Shown: positions 8,750 to 20,107, counted from the first letter of the stretch. The stretch is 64,000 nt of DNA from Corynebacterium tuberculostearicum (GCF_013408445.1 NZ_JACBZL010000001.1:620001-684000), one strand, 5' to 3'. Numbers and translations are program-made. The notes: a model not told the origin generated them from the letters alone.

Positions 8750-9997
8750 CTACACCTGAAACATTTCATTCACAGCCAAAAGAATCTGAGCGGCGACAAC
8801 CTGCTTCGAGCCATGCTCCACACGTTGTGGCGCGCAATCCGGACGTAAAATCCACCCTTCATTGGACTTTTGACCAAAGGTTTTTCCGCGCCCGACCTCA
8901 TTGGCCATGAGCACGTCGCAGCCCTTACGCGCAAACTTTTCCTGGGCATAGTCCAAGGCGGACTTCTGGGCATCGCCAGTTTCGGCGGCGAACCCTACAA
9001 TTACGCATTCGGCAGGGATTTCCGAGCGCTCGCGCGCAGCGACGAGCCCTTTGAGTACATCGGGGTTTTCCACCAGATGGAGCGTCGAGAGCGCATCGTC
9101 TGCCTGCCCCTTCTTCATCTTTGACTCGGCGACCTCCGCGGGACGGAAGTCAGAAACCGCGGCGGCCATGATCACCACGTCCGCGTTGCGGGACTCCTCG
9201 CGCATGGCATCCTCCAACTCACGGGTGGAGACAATGTGCCGGAGTTTCGCGCCACTTGGTACAGGAAGCTGGGCGGTATTACCCGCCACGAGGGTGACCT
9301 TGGCCCCCATCTGGGCGGCCCATTCCGCGAGCGCGAATCCCTGCCTGCCGGAAGAGCGATTGCCTAAGTATCGGACCGGGTCCAGCTCTTCCTGGGTACC
9401 GCCGGCTGATATGACGACCTTCTTGCCCTGCCAGGTGTGTTGCACTCGGTAGCCCGCCATTTCAGTACGGACAATCTCCGCAATCTGTTCCGGCTCCGGC
9501 AAACGACCCGGGCCAGAATCTTTGCCGGTTAGGCGGCCGTGGGCGGGCTCGATGACGGTGATACCGCGACGTCGCAAAGTAGCCACGTTGTCCTGCGTAG
9601 CGGGGTTATGCCACATCTCAGTGTGCATGGCCGGGGCCACAATAACCGGGCACGTCGCGACCAATACGGTGGCCGTGAGCAAATCGTCTGCACGGCCTGC
9701 GGCCAAGCGCGCGATAAGGTCTGCGGTGGCAGGCGCAATGACCACTGCATCCGCATGCTGTCCTACGTTGACGTGCTGCACCTCATCCACGGCCTCAAAC
9801 ACGCTCGTGGAGACAGGATGGCCAGATAGAGCCTCAAACGTAGCCGCGCCCACGAAGTTCAGTGCACTTTCCGTCGGGACAACGCGGACATCATCGCCCG
9901 CTTCCTTGAGATTGCGCACAAGGTGGCACGCCTTGTAGGCAGCGATGCCGCCAGCGACGCCCAGAACAATATTGCGAGAGGTATCTTTATCAGTCAC
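8750..9997 (-). CDS. coaBC: Bifunctional phosphopantothenoylcysteine decarboxylase/phosphopantothenate-cysteine ligase
   Basis: Two consecutive steps of coenzyme A synthesis: ligation of cysteine to 4'-phosphopantothenate, then FMN-dependent decarboxylation. The N-terminal half is the flavoprotein CoaC (GVAGGIAAYKACHLVR and the substrate-clamp region PAMHTEMWHNPA). The C-terminal half is CoaB (SAGGTQEELDPVRYLGNRSSG and FAAETGD). It starts at GTG 9997 and is 415 aa long, typical. The neighbours rpoZ, gmk and metK are the usual actinobacterial ones. Confidence 0.97.
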   Translation of the reverse strand: MTDKDTSRNIVLGVAGGIAAYKACHLVRNLKEAGDDVRVVPTESALNFVGAATFEALSGHPVSTSVFEAVDEVQHVNVGQHADAVVIAPATADLIARLAAGRADDLLTATVLVATCPVIVAPAMHTEMWHNPATQDNVATLRRRGITVIEPAHGRLTGKDSGPGRLPEPEQIAEIVRTEMAGYRVQHTWQGKKVVISAGGTQEELDPVRYLGNRSSGRQGFALAEWAAQMGAKVTLVAGNTAQLPVPSGAKLRHIVSTRELEDAMREESRNADVVIMAAAVSDFRPAEVAESKMKKGQADDALSTLHLVENPDVLKGLVAARERSEIPAECVIVGFAAETGDAQKSALDYAQEKFARKGCDVLMANEVGRGKTFGQKSNEGWILRPDCAPQRVEHGSKQVVAAQILLAVNEMFQV

Positions 9998-10027
9998 ACC
10001 GCACGATGGTACCTGCCGACATAGAGA

Positions 10028-10101
10028 AAGGCTCCACCCGCCGCGACCAAGAGGTGCACCCCAAACCGGGGATACACGTCTGTGGCGGCACGTGGAGCCT
10101 T
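10028..10101 (-). terminator. Long-loop inverted repeat between rpoZ and coaBC
   Basis: AAGGCTCCAC (10028-10037) pairs perfectly with GTGGAGCCTT (10092-10101). After a 2-bp mismatch a further 5 bp can pair (10040-10044 with 10085-10089), leaving a loop of about 40 nt. On the minus strand the stem ends in CCTTTCTC. It may attenuate or terminate after rpoZ, or be an RNA-processing site; the T-run is weak. Confidence 0.5.
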
Positions 10102-10126
10102 AAAGCTATTACACGCTTTGTGCTAG

Positions 10127-10429
10127 CTACTTACCTTCCTCGTGGTCAAGCAGGCCAGCATCAATCTCGCGCAATGCGATGGACAAAGGCTTTTCGCCTG
10201 GCTCTGGGGTAACCAGCGGGCCTACGAACTCGAAGACACCTTCATCCTGCTCTTGGTAGTAGCTATTGATCTGGCGTGCGCGCTTAGCGGCAAAGATGAC
10301 CAAAGCGTACTTAGAGGAAACCTTGTCCAAAAGCTCATCGATCGGGGGATCAGTAATGCCGATCGGATCATCAAATACTGGTTCCGCCTTTGCGGCTTCA
10401 GTGTTAGAAGGGGTGGTCACGTTAGTCAC
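10127..10429 (-). CDS. rpoZ: RNA polymerase omega subunit
   Basis: Small subunit that promotes assembly and stability of RNA polymerase. The signature [31 protein letters not shown] is split here only by length; the key piece is [15 protein letters not shown], followed by PLSIALREI near the C-terminus. Of three nearby GTG codons, 10429 has AAAGG at 5 nt spacing, giving 100 aa. It lies 40 nt downstream of gmk, the standard arrangement. Confidence 0.96.
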   Translation of the reverse strand: MTNVTTPSNTEAAKAEPVFDDPIGITDPPIDELLDKVSSKYALVIFAAKRARQINSYYQEQDEGVFEFVGPLVTPEPGEKPLSIALREIDAGLLDHEEGK

Positions 10430-10469
10430 ATGCACCTTTACATTGATTGAAGATGGTCAAAAAGGAGGT

Positions 10470-11039
10470 CTATGCCCGCAGGATATCACTAATGGCAGAT
10501 ACTGCCTCGTCCAGATCCTCGTTCACAACGACGTGATCGAACTCGTCCTGTGCGGCTAGTTCCTCATGCGCAGTTTGCAACCTACGGTCAATGACGTCTT
10601 GCGGCTCGGTACCGCGGCCGGTGAGCCGCTCCACAAGTACCTCCCATGACGGGGGTGCCAAAAAGACCAGGTCTGCCTCCGGCAGCGCTTTCTTAACACT
10701 CCGAGCACCCGCGAGGTCAACCTCAACAAGTACTGGGCGGCCAGCGGCCAAAGCTTCCTCTACCGGCTGGGCGGGCGTTCCAGAGCGCTGCAATCCGCCG
10801 TGGATATCAGCCCATTCGAGCATCTCCCCGGCATCGATTCGCTGCTGGAAGGCTTCTGGGGTGACGAAGAAGTAGTCGACACCGTCCTGCTCCCCGGGGC
10901 GGGGCTGGCGCGTGGTCATAGACACGCTGAAGTACAGCCCCTCGACGTCACTGCGCAGACGCGAAACTACGGTGGATTTTCCCACTGCGGAAGGCCCCGC
11001 CAATACGACGAGGCGCCCGCGTGCAGTTGCGTCAGCCAT
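10470..11039 (-). CDS. gmk: Guanylate kinase
   Basis: Phosphorylates GMP to GDP with ATP. The 189-residue protein has the P-loop GPSAVGKST, the GMP-binding segment [20 protein letters not shown] and the lid region [16 protein letters not shown]. It starts at ATG 11039, 8 nt after the mihF stop, so mihF-gmk-rpoZ look co-transcribed. Confidence 0.97.
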   Translation of the reverse strand: MADATARGRLVVLAGPSAVGKSTVVSRLRSDVEGLYFSVSMTTRQPRPGEQDGVDYFFVTPEAFQQRIDAGEMLEWADIHGGLQRSGTPAQPVEEALAAGRPVLVEVDLAGARSVKKALPEADLVFLAPPSWEVLVERLTGRGTEPQDVIDRRLQTAHEELAAQDEFDHVVVNEDLDEAVSAISDILRA

Positions 11040-11047
11040 GGTTGTGA

Positions 11048-11368
11048 CTATTCGCCGTAGCCGAAACGCTCGAGGAGAGCACGACGCTGACGCTCACCCA
11101 GGCCGCGCAGACGGCGGGTCTGAGCAATCTCCAGGTCCTCCATGATTTCCTTAGCCTTGACCTTGCCAACCTTCGGCAGAGCCTCGAGGAGTGCAGAAAC
11201 CTTGGTCTTGCCGATGATCTCATCGGTCTCAGCCTTTTCGAGCACGTCCTTCAGGTCGGTCTCGCCGCGCTTGAGCGCAGCCTTGAGCTCGGCGCGAGCC
11301 TTGCGGGCCTCAGCGGCCTTTGCGAGAGCTTCCTTGCGCTGCTCATCAGTCAACTTTGGAAGGGCCAC
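11048..11368 (-). CDS. mihF: Actinobacterial integration host factor MihF
   Basis: Small basic nucleoid-associated DNA-binding protein. It starts at GTG 11368 directly after GGAGGAAACCC, giving 106 aa beginning [12 protein letters not shown] charged N-terminal helix is followed by the S13-like helix-two-turn-helix region with [21 protein letters not shown] and the C-terminal [11 protein letters not shown]. It matches mycobacterial mIHF in length and motif order. Location upstream of gmk is conserved in Actinobacteria. Confidence 0.95.
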   Translation of the reverse strand: MALPKLTDEQRKEALAKAAEARKARAELKAALKRGETDLKDVLEKAETDEIIGKTKVSALLEALPKVGKVKAKEIMEDLEIAQTRRLRGLGERQRRALLERFGYGE

Positions 11369-11548
11369 GGGTTTCCTCCGATTCATTAGATTGATTCTGT
11401 TACGTCTAGTACTTGGTACCAGATTACGGCTGCCTAACGCAGTTTATACACCGCGGAAAGTCATCAATAACCTTCGAGCAAACCGACTTCTGGCAATCCT
11501 AGCACTGCTCATTGAACGGTGACGATTAACGGGTCCAAAAGCACGCCT

Positions 11549-11577
11549 ATTTTAGCACGTCACCGCACATACCTTAA
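11549..11577 (-). promoter_or_regulatory. Candidate promoter of mihF-gmk-rpoZ
   Basis: On the minus strand TTAAGG (11572-11577) and TAAAAT (11549-11554) are 17 nt apart, about 180 nt before the mihF start. A second -10-like TAGGAT occurs at 11496-11501 without a good -35. The whole 11369-11591 gap has no ORF and seems devoted to this regulatory region. Confidence 0.4.
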
Positions 11578-11591
11578 ACAAAGTACCAGGT

Positions 11592-11620
11592 AAACGGCGC
11601 GGCCGTTAATCAGCCACGCC
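11592..11620 (-). terminator. Intrinsic terminator of the pyr operon (after pyrF)
   Basis: Eight paired bases (11596-11603 with 11613-11620, one G-U) enclose a 9-nt loop, followed on the minus strand by TTTA. It begins 7 nt after the pyrF stop and separates the pyrimidine operon from mihF. Confidence 0.65.
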
Positions 11621-11627
11621 GCCCCTT

Positions 11628-12467
11628 TTAGTCCCGGAACTCCGCTGCCACCTGAGCAACTGCTTTGCGCAGGTCAGCGACGTCAGGACCTTGCTCCAGC
11701 ACTGCTCGAGACACATTGGCGAATCCCAGCGATGGACGAGCAGAAACAATGCCGTGCACCTGCTCTGGGCCTGCGCCCTGAGCGCCAACACCGGGCAGAA
11801 GAACCGGGCCATTGAGCGCATCGAGGCGCGGCGGGTTGTCCAACGTCGCGCCGACGACTACGCCGACATCGCCAGGCTTGTTAGCCTTCTGCGCCTCGAC
11901 ATTGAACGCGGCGCATTCATCGACGACGCCCTGAGCGATAGTGCTCTCCTCGCCCACCGGGACCGATTGGATGGCACGCGCCTCCGGGTTGGAGGTAGCC
12001 GCCAGGACGAATACACCGCGGCCGGTTTCTTCGGCCTTGGTGAATACCGGCCCGAGTGCACCGACACCTAGATAGGGCGACACGGTCACAGAGTCTGCGC
12101 GCAGCGGCGAGCTATCGCTAAGCCACGCATCTGCGTAGCCGGCCATGGTGGAGCCAATATCGCCGCGCTTGGCATCGGCAACAGTCAGGCACCCCGCTTC
12201 GCGCAGGGCAGCCAGAACGTCTTCGAGGACTGCAAAGCCCTGGGAGCCAAAGCGCTCAAAGAAAGCAACCTGTGGCTTTACCAAGGCGGCGGTATCGCTA
12301 AAGGCTTCAACGCAGCGCAGGCTAAAGGTCCGCAGACCGTCAGCGGTAGGCTCCAGCCCCCACTTGTCCAAGAGATATGGGTGAGGGTCGATGCCGACGC
12401 ACAGGCGTCCCCGCTCCTGACCGGCCTCTTCTAGCCGCTCGCCAAATCCTTTAGTTCTGTGGGCCAT
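11628..12467 (-). CDS. pyrF: Orotidine 5'-phosphate decarboxylase (type 2)
   Basis: Final step of UMP synthesis, decarboxylation of OMP. The start is ATG 12467 inside the end of carB (17-nt overlap), with GGAG at suitable spacing; this gives 279 aa, the size of the longer actinobacterial type-2 enzymes. The catalytic motif [17 protein letters not shown] and the phosphate-binding LLPGVGAQG are visible. The overlap with carB indicates translational coupling, and the gene closes the pyr operon. Confidence 0.97.
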   Translation of the reverse strand: MAHRTKGFGERLEEAGQERGRLCVGIDPHPYLLDKWGLEPTADGLRTFSLRCVEAFSDTAALVKPQVAFFERFGSQGFAVLEDVLAALREAGCLTVADAKRGDIGSTMAGYADAWLSDSSPLRADSVTVSPYLGVGALGPVFTKAEETGRGVFVLAATSNPEARAIQSVPVGEESTIAQGVVDECAAFNVEAQKANKPGDVGVVVGATLDNPPRLDALNGPVLLPGVGAQGAGPEQVHGIVSARPSLGFANVSRAVLEQGPDVADLRKAVAQVAAEFRD

Positions 12468-15400
12468 GCTCAAGCTCCTGGAGTGCGCGTACCTGGAGGT
12501 TGCCAATGCGCATCGCTTCGATGCCCTGGACAGCCGCGGTTACACCCTGCACGGTGGTCACCAGCGGGATTTCCATGTGCACGGCGGCGGCACGGATATC
12601 GTAGCCGTCGTGGCGGGCACCGGCGGAGCCGGCCGGGGTATTGAGAATCCAGTCGATCTCGCCGTTGAAAATCTTATCCACGATGGACTCTTCGCCTTCC
12701 TTGGCCTCAGAGACCTTGGCGGCAACCTCGCACTCGATACCGTTGCGGCGCAGCATCTGGGCAGTGCCGGCGGTAGCGACGATGTTGTAGCCCATGTTGG
12801 CCAGGCGCTGAATCGGGAAGATCAAGGTGCGCTTGTCGCGGTTGGCAACGGAAACGAAGACGGTGCCCTCCGTGGGCGGCACGGCAAAGGCCGCGATTTC
12901 GCCCTTGGCATAGGCCGCGCCAAAGTTGGTAGCCAAGCCCATGACCTCACCGGTGGACTTCATCTCTGGCGAGAGCAGCGTGTCGAGCAGGCTGCCATCG
13001 GGGCGGCGGAAGCGGTTGAATGGCAAGACTGCTTCCTTGACGGCAATCGGGTGCTCCAGCGGCAAAGAACCACCATCATATTCGGAAGGAATCATGCCTT
13101 CGGCGCGCAGATCCGCGATGCTCGAGCCCATCATGACGCGAGAGGCTGCCTTAGCCAGTGGTACGCCGGTGGCCTTGGAGACGAACGGGACGGTACGGGA
13201 AGCACGTGGGTTGGCCTCAATGACGTAGAGGATGTCATCCTTCAAGGCGAACTGGACATTCATCAGGCCCTTGACGCCAATGCCCTCGGCGAGCAAGCGG
13301 GTGGACCTGCGGACCTTTTCAATGTCTTCTGGTCCAAGGGTCATCGGTGGCAGCGCACAGGAGGAGTCGCCGGAGTGAATGCCAGCCTCCTCGATATGCT
13401 CCATGACGCCGCCCAAGTAGACCTCGTTGCCGTCGCACAGGGCATCAACGTCAATCTCGATGGCGGAGTCCAGGAAGCGGTCTACCAGAACCGGGTGGTC
13501 CGGAGACAGCTCGGTGGCACGCTCGATATAGTCTTCCAGCGCCTTTTCGTCGTAGACGATTTCCATGCCGCGGCCGCCCAGCACGTAGGACGGACGAACC
13601 AGTACTGGGTAGCCGATGGAGGAAGCAACCTCGCGGGCCTCTGCGAAAGAGGTGGCGGTGCCGTATTCCGGTGCTGCCAGTTCCGCCCCGTCAAGGACCT
13701 TGCCGAATTCGCCGCGGTCCTCGGCGGAGTCGATTGCTGCAGGGCTGGTGCCCACAACCGGAACGCCTGCCTCTTCCAGGCGGGCAGCGAGGCCCAGCGG
13801 AGTCTGGCCACCCAGCTGGACAATCACGCCAGCAACGTCACCGGAAGCGGCCTCCGCGTGGTAGACCTCCATGACGTCCTCAAAGGTCAGTGGTTCGAAG
13901 TAGAGGCGGTCTGCGGTGTCATAGTCGGTGGAGACGGTCTCCGGGTTGCAGTTGACCATGACGGTCTCATAGCCCTGCTCCGAAAGCTCGAGGGCCGCGT
14001 GAACGCAGGAGTAGTCAAACTCGATGCCTTGACCGATGCGATTAGGGCCAGAGCCCAAAATGATGACCTTGCCCTTAGAGCCTTCCGGTGCCGGGCGAAC
14101 CTCGGTCTCGGCATCCGGGTCGAGCTCATAGGAGCTGTAGTGGTACGGGGTCTGGGCCTCGAACTCGCCGGCACAGGTATCTACGGTCTTGTACACGGGG
14201 CGAATACCCATGCGCCAGCGCAGACTGCGTACGCCATCCTCGCCATTGAATTCGGGGCGAAGGGCGGCAATCTGGGCGTCGGAAAGCCCAAAGACCTTGG
14301 CCTCGCGCAGCAGCTCCTCGGTGAGCACTGGGGCGTCGATAAGCTCCTGGCGGAAGGCCACCAACGTGGCCAGCTCAGCGATGAACCAGGGGTCAACGCC
14401 GGAAGCTTCGTGGACCTCGTCGATAGAAGCGCCAAGGCGAAGGGCCAGCTCGATGTCGTACATGCGGCCCTCGGTCGGGCGCTCCAGATCCTTGAGCACG
14501 GCCTGCAGGTCAGTAGCACGCTCGCCCGCGAAGTACTCATCCGGCTTGGTCCAGAAGCCATTGGGCTTGTTTTCCAAAGAACGCATGACCTTGTTCAGGC
14601 CCGCGATGTAGTTACGGCCGATGCCCATGGCTTCGCCCACGGACTTCATGGTAGTGGTCAGGGTGTCATCGGCGCCCGGGAACTTCTCAAAGGCAAAGCG
14701 TGGGGCCTTGACAATGACGTAGTCCAGGGTCGGCTCGAAGGCTGCCTTGGTCTCGCCGGTGATGTCGTTTTGCACCTCGTCCAAGGTGTAGCCAATGGCG
14801 AGCTTGGCCGCCAGCTTAGCAATCGGGAAACCGGTGGCTTTGGATGCCAGCGCGGAGGAACGGGACACGCGCGGGTTCATCTCGATGACGATGATGCGGC
14901 CGTCTTCCGGGTTAACCGCGAACTGGATATTACAGCCGCCAGTATCGACGCCGACCTCGCGGATGATGGCAATACCCAAGTCACGCATCTTCTGGAACTC
15001 ACGGTCAGTAAGCGTCAGCGCCGGGGCGACGGTGACGGAATCGCCGGTGTGCACGCCCAGGGCATCGACGTTTTCGATGGAGGCGACAACCACGACGTTG
15101 TCATCGCCATCGCGCATGAGCTCGAGCTCGTATTCCTTCCAGCCCAGGATGGATTCCTCAATGAGCACGTTGGCCTCAGGGGATGCAGCCAAGCCGCCGC
15201 CGGCGATGCGGTCCAGGTCCTCATTATTGAAGGCCAGACCGGAGCCCAAACCACCCATGGTGAAGGAAGGACGGACAACGACGGGCAGGCCGAGCTTGTC
15301 GACGGTCTCGTGGACCTCATCCATGTTGTGGCACACAGCGGAGCGGGCGGACTCGCCGCCGATGGAGGCGACGATGTCCTTGAACTTCTGGCGGTCCTCG

Positions 15401-15792
15401 CCGCGCTCGATGGCGTCAATATCGGCGCCGATGAGCTCGATGCCGTACTTGTCCAGAATTCCTTGGCGGTCAAGCTGAACTGCAGCGTTCAGCGCGGTCT
15501 GGCCGCCCAGGGTAGCCAGCACGGCGTCGATGGGGTGTGCCTCTTCGCGCTCCTTGACCAGAATCTTTTCGATGTATTCCGGCTCAATGGGCTCCACGTA
15601 GGTGTGGTCCGCAAACTCAGGGTCGGTCATGATGGTGGCCGGGTTGGAGTTGACCAGCGTTACGCGCAGGCCCTCCTCCTTGAGAACGCGGCAGGCCTGG
15701 GTACCGGAGTAGTCGAACTCGCAAGCCTGGCCGATGACGATCGGGCCGGAGCCGATGACCAGGACGTGGTTGATGTCGTTGCGCTTTGGCAT
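12451..15792 (-). CDS. carB: Carbamoyl-phosphate synthase large subunit
   Basis: Makes carbamoyl phosphate from bicarbonate, two ATP and ammonia supplied by CarA; feeds both pyrimidine and arginine synthesis. The 1113-residue protein is the usual tandem duplication: an N-terminal half starting [23 protein letters not shown], a second ATP-grasp half with [20 protein letters not shown], and a C-terminal MGS-like allosteric domain ([19 protein letters not shown]). A very long antisense open frame across it is a composition artefact. Lies 25 nt after carA. Confidence 0.98.
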   Translation of the reverse strand: MPKRNDINHVLVIGSGPIVIGQACEFDYSGTQACRVLKEEGLRVTLVNSNPATIMTDPEFADHTYVEPIEPEYIEKILVKEREEAHPIDAVLATLGGQTALNAAVQLDRQGILDKYGIELIGADIDAIERGEDRQKFKDIVASIGGESARSAVCHNMDEVHETVDKLGLPVVVRPSFTMGGLGSGLAFNNEDLDRIAGGGLAASPEANVLIEESILGWKEYELELMRDGDDNVVVVASIENVDALGVHTGDSVTVAPALTLTDREFQKMRDLGIAIIREVGVDTGGCNIQFAVNPEDGRIIVIEMNPRVSRSSALASKATGFPIAKLAAKLAIGYTLDEVQNDITGETKAAFEPTLDYVIVKAPRFAFEKFPGADDTLTTTMKSVGEAMGIGRNYIAGLNKVMRSLENKPNGFWTKPDEYFAGERATDLQAVLKDLERPTEGRMYDIELALRLGASIDEVHEASGVDPWFIAELATLVAFRQELIDAPVLTEELLREAKVFGLSDAQIAALRPEFNGEDGVRSLRWRMGIRPVYKTVDTCAGEFEAQTPYHYSSYELDPDAETEVRPAPEGSKGKVIILGSGPNRIGQGIEFDYSCVHAALELSEQGYETVMVNCNPETVSTDYDTADRLYFEPLTFEDVMEVYHAEAASGDVAGVIVQLGGQTPLGLAARLEEAGVPVVGTSPAAIDSAEDRGEFGKVLDGAELAAPEYGTATSFAEAREVASSIGYPVLVRPSYVLGGRGMEIVYDEKALEDYIERATELSPDHPVLVDRFLDSAIEIDVDALCDGNEVYLGGVMEHIEEAGIHSGDSSCALPPMTLGPEDIEKVRRSTRLLAEGIGVKGLMNVQFALKDDILYVIEANPRASRTVPFVSKATGVPLAKAASRVMMGSSIADLRAEGMIPSEYDGGSLPLEHPIAVKEAVLPFNRFRRPDGSLLDTLLSPEMKSTGEVMGLATNFGAAYAKGEIAAFAVPPTEGTVFVSVANRDKRTLIFPIQRLANMGYNIVATAGTAQMLRRNGIECEVAAKVSEAKEGEESIVDKIFNGEIDWILNTPAGSAGARHDGYDIRAAAVHMEIPLVTTVQGVTAAVQGIEAMRIGNLQVRALQELEHGPQN

Positions 15793-15817
15793 AGTTATTC
15801 TTCCTTTTCCTGGTTGT

Positions 15818-16978
15818 CTACTTATTTGGGGTGTGGTTAGCCATCAGTTCTTCAAACTGATCAAAAAGCGGGTTGGCATCGTGCGGGCCCGCCGCGGATT
15901 CTGGGTGGTACTGCACGGAGTAGGCCATGCCGTTGCGCAATGCCACGCCCTCTACAGTGTCGTCATTCAGGCAGATGTGAGTGACCTGCGCTGGGCCGAA
16001 GTCGGTGGCGAACTCGGCGTCGTCGCTGTTGAGGTCATAGCCTTCCGGCGCCTTCAGCGCGAAACCGTGGTTCTGGGAGGTGATGTCGATCTTGCCGGTC
16101 ACGTTATTGCGCACCGGCACGTTGATGCCACGGTGGCCGAACTTCATCTTGTAGGTGTCCAGGCCCAGCGCGCGGCCCAGGAGCTGGTTGCCAAAGCAAA
16201 TGCCGAAGAACGGAATCTTGGCTTCGAGCACCTGCTTGATGATGCCCACCATTTCATCGGCGGTAGCCGGGTCGCCCGGGCCGTTGGAGACGAAGACGCC
16301 ATCCGGGTTATAAGACTTCACCTTGTCAAAGGAGGTATTCGCGGGCACGACGACGGTTTCGATGCCGCGCTGAGAAAAGTGGCGCGGGGTTGCGGTCTTC
16401 ACACCCATATCGAAGGCAACGACGGTGTACTTCTTCTCCCCTACGGCCTCAACCGTGTAGGGCTCGTCAGTAGATACCTCCGCGGCGAGGTCGGCGCCTT
16501 CCATGGAGTCCTGGGACTTAACTTCCTTGAGCAACTCCTCTACCGGGCGCTGTGCAGCTTCGCCGGAGAACAGGCCGGCGGCAATGGAGCCGTAGTTGCG
16601 CAGGTGGCGTACCAAGGTGCGGGTATCGATGCCGCGGATGCCGATGACACCCTGCTTTTCCATCTCCTCGCTCAGGCTGCGCTCCGCGCGCCAGTTGGAT
16701 ACGCGCTGCGCGAGGTCGCGGATGACGAGGCCCGCAACCCAGATGTGGTTGCCGTGGGACTCATTGTCCTCGTCGTTCCAACCGGTATTGCCAATGTGCG
16801 GCGCTGCGGAAACCACAATCTGGCGGTGGTAAGACGGGTCCGTCATGGTCTCCTGGTAGCCGGTCATCGCCGTGGTGAATACGGCCTCGCCCAAGGTGGT
16901 GCCGGTGGCGCCAAAGCCATAACCGCGGAAGGTGCGCCCGTCCGCGAGAACGAGGATTGCTGGGGTTCTATCAGTCAC
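15818..16978 (-). CDS. carA: Carbamoyl-phosphate synthase small (glutaminase) subunit
   Basis: Hydrolyses glutamine and channels ammonia to CarB. GTG 16978 was chosen (386 aa, [14 protein letters not shown]) because AGAAAGG sits 7 nt upstream; the open frame reaches 17020. The N-terminal CPSase domain ([14 protein letters not shown]) and the class I amidotransferase domain with SNGPGDP, the nucleophile [12 protein letters not shown] and [10 protein letters not shown] are all seen. It follows pyrC by 44 nt. Confidence 0.97.
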   Translation of the reverse strand: MTDRTPAILVLADGRTFRGYGFGATGTTLGEAVFTTAMTGYQETMTDPSYHRQIVVSAAPHIGNTGWNDEDNESHGNHIWVAGLVIRDLAQRVSNWRAERSLSEEMEKQGVIGIRGIDTRTLVRHLRNYGSIAAGLFSGEAAQRPVEELLKEVKSQDSMEGADLAAEVSTDEPYTVEAVGEKKYTVVAFDMGVKTATPRHFSQRGIETVVVPANTSFDKVKSYNPDGVFVSNGPGDPATADEMVGIIKQVLEAKIPFFGICFGNQLLGRALGLDTYKMKFGHRGINVPVRNNVTGKIDITSQNHGFALKAPEGYDLNSDDAEFATDFGPAQVTHICLNDDTVEGVALRNGMAYSVQYHPESAAGPHDANPLFDQFEELMANHTPNK

Positions 16979-17022
16979 GTCGTGGCCTTTCTCTGCCATA
17001 TAGGTGGTCTCAGTGTGCAAGG

Positions 17023-18360
17023 TTAGTCTTCTTCGGAGGCTGCCAAGTCAAAAGTGACGGCACCTCGCAAAATGGTGTGGGTAACGCGGGCGCCAAATTC
17101 TTCGCCAGCGTAAGGGTTGTTTTCGGACTTGGAGGCCAGCTTCGAGGAATCAGAAACCCAGTGGTGGTCCGGGTCCACAATGGTCAAGTTGGCTGGCTCG
17201 CCCTCTGCGATGGGGCGGCCATGGCCCGGCAGGCGGGTGATTTCCGCGGGGCGCTCGGACATGACGCGGGCAACAAAGCGCCAATCGGCCAGGCCGGTTT
17301 CGACGAAGATCTTGGCGATGACGGCCAGGGAAGATTCCAGTCCCAACATGCCAGGGCGGGCATTTTCAAACTCCACGCACTTGTCTTCGGAGCCGTGCGG
17401 GGCGTGGTCGGTGGCAACACAGTCGATGGTGCCGTTAAGCAGTGCCTCGCGCAGGGCCTCGGTATCGCGCTGTTCGCGCAGCGGCGGGTTGACGCGGAAG
17501 AGGCCATCGTAGGTGCGCAGCTTGTCATCGGTCATCAATAGGTGGTGCGGGGTTACCTCGGCGGTGAGCGGAATATCCTGCTCCTTTGCCCACTTCAGTA
17601 GCTCCACGGTGCCCTGCGTCGAGGCATGGCAGATGTGCACGCGGTTGCCGTAGTCGCGCGCCAATAGGGCGTCGCGAGCCACGATGGATTCCTCCGCCAC
17701 GCGCGGCCACCCGCGCAGGCCGAGCTTGGCCGCGGTCTCGCCTTCATGGGCGGAAGCACCGCCGGTCATGCGGTCATCCTCGGCGTGCTGCGCCAGCAGC
17801 ACGTCCATGCCCTTGGCGTATTCCAGAGCTCGACGCATTAGCTGCGGATCTTGGACGCACTTGCCGTCATCGGAGAACATGCGGACCTTGGCGTCCGAGC
17901 GGGCCATCATGCCGAACTCAGTGAGGGTCTTGCCTTCCAGGCCCTTGGTAATGGAGCCCACCGGGTGGACGTCGCACAGCGCCAGTGCTTGGGACTTGGC
18001 CCATACGGACTCAGCGATGATCGGCTGGTCGGTCACCGGGTTGGTATTAGCCATGGTGAACACGGCGGTGAAACCGCCCTTGGCGGCAGCCTTGGAGCCG
18101 GTCTCGATGGTCTCGGTATCCTCGCGGCCGGGCTCGCGCAGGTGGACGTGCATATCCACCAGGCCCGGCAAGAGCACATTGCCCTGGCCGTCGATAACCT
18201 GTGCATCCTCGGCTTCTGCCGTGTTGCCGATGGCAGCGATGATGCCGTCCTTGACCACGACATCGGTGGGCTCGCCTTCGCCGTACAGGCGCACATTCTT
18301 AATCACAAGTGGGGATTCCGCCGGCGCGGAAAGGCGACCGGTTTCCGGGTAAGTAGTCAT
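17023..18360 (-). CDS. pyrC: Dihydroorotase
   Basis: Zinc amidohydrolase closing carbamoyl-aspartate to dihydroorotate. The 445-residue protein shows the metal motifs [16 protein letters not shown] and CVATDHAPH, typical of type I dihydroorotases. GGGAGAG precedes the ATG start. It lies 34 nt after pyrB within the operon. Confidence 0.97.
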   Translation of the reverse strand: MTTYPETGRLSAPAESPLVIKNVRLYGEGEPTDVVVKDGIIAAIGNTAEAEDAQVIDGQGNVLLPGLVDMHVHLREPGREDTETIETGSKAAAKGGFTAVFTMANTNPVTDQPIIAESVWAKSQALALCDVHPVGSITKGLEGKTLTEFGMMARSDAKVRMFSDDGKCVQDPQLMRRALEYAKGMDVLLAQHAEDDRMTGGASAHEGETAAKLGLRGWPRVAEESIVARDALLARDYGNRVHICHASTQGTVELLKWAKEQDIPLTAEVTPHHLLMTDDKLRTYDGLFRVNPPLREQRDTEALREALLNGTIDCVATDHAPHGSEDKCVEFENARPGMLGLESSLAVIAKIFVETGLADWRFVARVMSERPAEITRLPGHGRPIAEGEPANLTIVDPDHHWVSDSSKLASKSENNPYAGEEFGARVTHTILRGAVTFDLAASEED

Positions 18361-18394
18361 TGTCTCTCCCTAAAGTTGAGTGTGGGTCGCGGTT

Positions 18395-19351
18395 TTAAAT
18401 GCCGGCGTTTTCGCCATTGGTCAGCAGGGTAAACAGCACCGCCATGCGGGCGTGTACACCGTTGTGCACCTGCTGGAGGACCGCAGTTTTGTCCAAATCT
18501 GCGACGCCGTAGTTAATCTCCATGCCACGCAGCATTGGGCCTGGGTGCATGACGATGGCGTCCTTGTGCATGGCCGCCGCGCGATCCTTGGACAGGCCAA
18601 AGAGGTTGGCGTATTCGCGGTGGGAGGGGAAGAAGCCGCCGTTCATGCGCTCTTGCTGTACGCGCAGCATCATGACGACGTCGGCGTCTGCGATTTCCGC
18701 ATCAAAGTCATAGGACACGCGCACCGGCCAGTTCTCAACCCCAAAGGGCATGAGGGTGGCTGGGCCTACGAGGGTTACCTCAGCACCAAGAGTGGTAAGC
18801 AGATCTACGTTGGAGCGCACGACGCGCGAGTGCAAGCAATCGCCCACAATCTTTACCTTCAGGCCGGCAAAGCCTTCGTCGCTGTGCAGTCCCAGACGCT
18901 GGCGCATCGTGACGGCGTCGAGAAGCGCCTGCGTTGGGTGCTGGTGCGCGCCGTCGCCCGCGTTGATCACCGAAGGTCCCTTGCCGTTAGGCGCAACCCA
19001 CTGAGCCAGCTGCTGGGGCGCACCAGAGGAAGGGTGGCGCATGATGATCGCATCGGCGCCGATGGCGGCCAAGGTCAGGCCCGTATCCTTCAGGGACTCG
19101 CCCTTCTTTACCGAGGAGGTGGAGGCGGACAGGTTAATAACGTCCGCGGACATCCACTTGCCGGCCGTTTCAAAGGAAGAGCGGGTGCGGGTGGAGTTTT
19201 CATAAAAGAGGGTATAGATGGTCCGGCCCCGCAGGGTCGGCAGCTTCTTTACCTCGCGGCCTTCGAGGGCCTCGCGGAAGCGATCCGCTTCATCCATCAG
19301 ACCGATAATTTCGCTTCGGTCCAGCTCTGCCATATCGATGAGGTGCTTCAT
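18395..19351 (-). CDS. pyrB: Aspartate carbamoyltransferase catalytic subunit
   Basis: Condenses carbamoyl phosphate with aspartate, the committed pyrimidine step. The 318-residue protein has the carbamoyl-phosphate motif [24 protein letters not shown] and [19 protein letters not shown] stands before the ATG, and only 2 nt separate it from pyrR. No regulatory pyrI subunit is present, as expected in this group. Confidence 0.98.
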   Translation of the reverse strand: MKHLIDMAELDRSEIIGLMDEADRFREALEGREVKKLPTLRGRTIYTLFYENSTRTRSSFETAGKWMSADVINLSASTSSVKKGESLKDTGLTLAAIGADAIIMRHPSSGAPQQLAQWVAPNGKGPSVINAGDGAHQHPTQALLDAVTMRQRLGLHSDEGFAGLKVKIVGDCLHSRVVRSNVDLLTTLGAEVTLVGPATLMPFGVENWPVRVSYDFDAEIADADVVMMLRVQQERMNGGFFPSHREYANLFGLSKDRAAAMHKDAIVMHPGPMLRGMEINYGVADLDKTAVLQQVHNGVHARMAVLFTLLTNGENAGI

Positions 19352-19353
19352 GG

Positions 19354-19962
19354 TTATGCCTCCCCCGTTTCGGAGCCACCTGCATTGGTTGAAGCGGCGG
19401 CTCGGGTCAATACGACCGCATCCCGGCCGTCAATCTCGCTGTTGTATACGGTGACATCTTCTTCTCGCGCGGTGGGCAGATTCTTTCCCACATAATCGGC
19501 GCGGATAGGAACCTCGCGGTGGCCGCGATCTACGAGGACGGCCAGCTGAATAATGTCCGGACGGCCCACGTCACTCAACGCGTCCAAGGCGGCGCGGATA
19601 GTGCGGCCGGAATACAGCACATCGTCGACCAAAATAACGGTGGCGTTATCGATGCCACCGGTGGGGATGGTCGTGGGTTGTAGCGCGCGATGCGGCTTAC
19701 CAAGCAGGTCATCGCGATAGAGGGTGATATCGAGGGAGCCCCACGGGACTGCGACCCCGGAAAATTCTTCAATCTTGTGCGCTAGGCGCTGTGCAAGTGG
19801 CACGCCACCAGAGGGAATGCCAAGCAGAATGACCCGCGGTGCGTCCGCGGAATCGAGCGCCGTTTTTTCAATGATCTGGTGCGCGATGCGTGCAACGGTA
19901 CGCGAAACATCATCGGAGCTTAAAAGCTCTAGCTTGTTCGCGGTAGCGTCAGTTCCACTCAT
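19354..19962 (-). CDS. pyrR: PyrR regulator / uracil phosphoribosyltransferase
   Basis: UMP/UTP-responsive RNA-binding attenuator of the pyr operon, with uracil phosphoribosyltransferase activity in many species. The PRPP-binding motif [19 protein letters not shown] is clear, as are [10 protein letters not shown] and [18 protein letters not shown] text (here [10 protein letters not shown]). The 202-aa protein has a ~20-residue Ala/Ser/Gly-rich C-terminal tail. It heads pyrR-pyrB-pyrC-carA-carB-pyrF and has a strong AAGGAGGT Shine-Dalgarno that may itself be controlled by an RNA loop just upstream. Confidence 0.96.
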   Translation of the reverse strand: MSGTDATANKLELLSSDDVSRTVARIAHQIIEKTALDSADAPRVILLGIPSGGVPLAQRLAHKIEEFSGVAVPWGSLDITLYRDDLLGKPHRALQPTTIPTGGIDNATVILVDDVLYSGRTIRAALDALSDVGRPDIIQLAVLVDRGHREVPIRADYVGKNLPTAREEDVTVYNSEIDGRDAVVLTRAAASTNAGGSETGEA

Positions 19963-19966
19963 CGTG

Positions 19967-19992
19967 ACCTCCTTCCCCGCCTCACGGTGCGG
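19967..19992 (-). promoter_or_regulatory. Putative PyrR-binding loop abutting the pyrR Shine-Dalgarno
   Basis: In the pyrR leader RNA, CCGC and GCGG (19977-19992) can pair around a loop containing CCGUGA. This fits the CNGNGA loop of known PyrR-binding RNAs, with the flanking GAGG also matching. The hairpin touches the Shine-Dalgarno AAGGAGGT (19967-19974). Binding of PyrR here would block translation, as described for mycobacterial pyr leaders. The hairpin is seen; the binding is inferred. Confidence 0.5.
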
Positions 19993-20107
19993 TCTTTAAA
20001 GGATGCCGGTTGATGGTCTCAAAAATGTCTATGCTCTTAGACACAAAATACTCTAGCACCTTCCCCACCATTTGGGTGAGGGCGAAAAGAAGGAGGCACT
20101 TCACACA

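Noticed and set aside
12466..15840. A 1124-codon open frame antisense to carB on the plus strand
   Set aside because: It mirrors the whole carB frame, has no Shine-Dalgarno or recognisable domain, and is explained by the GC-rich third positions of carB.
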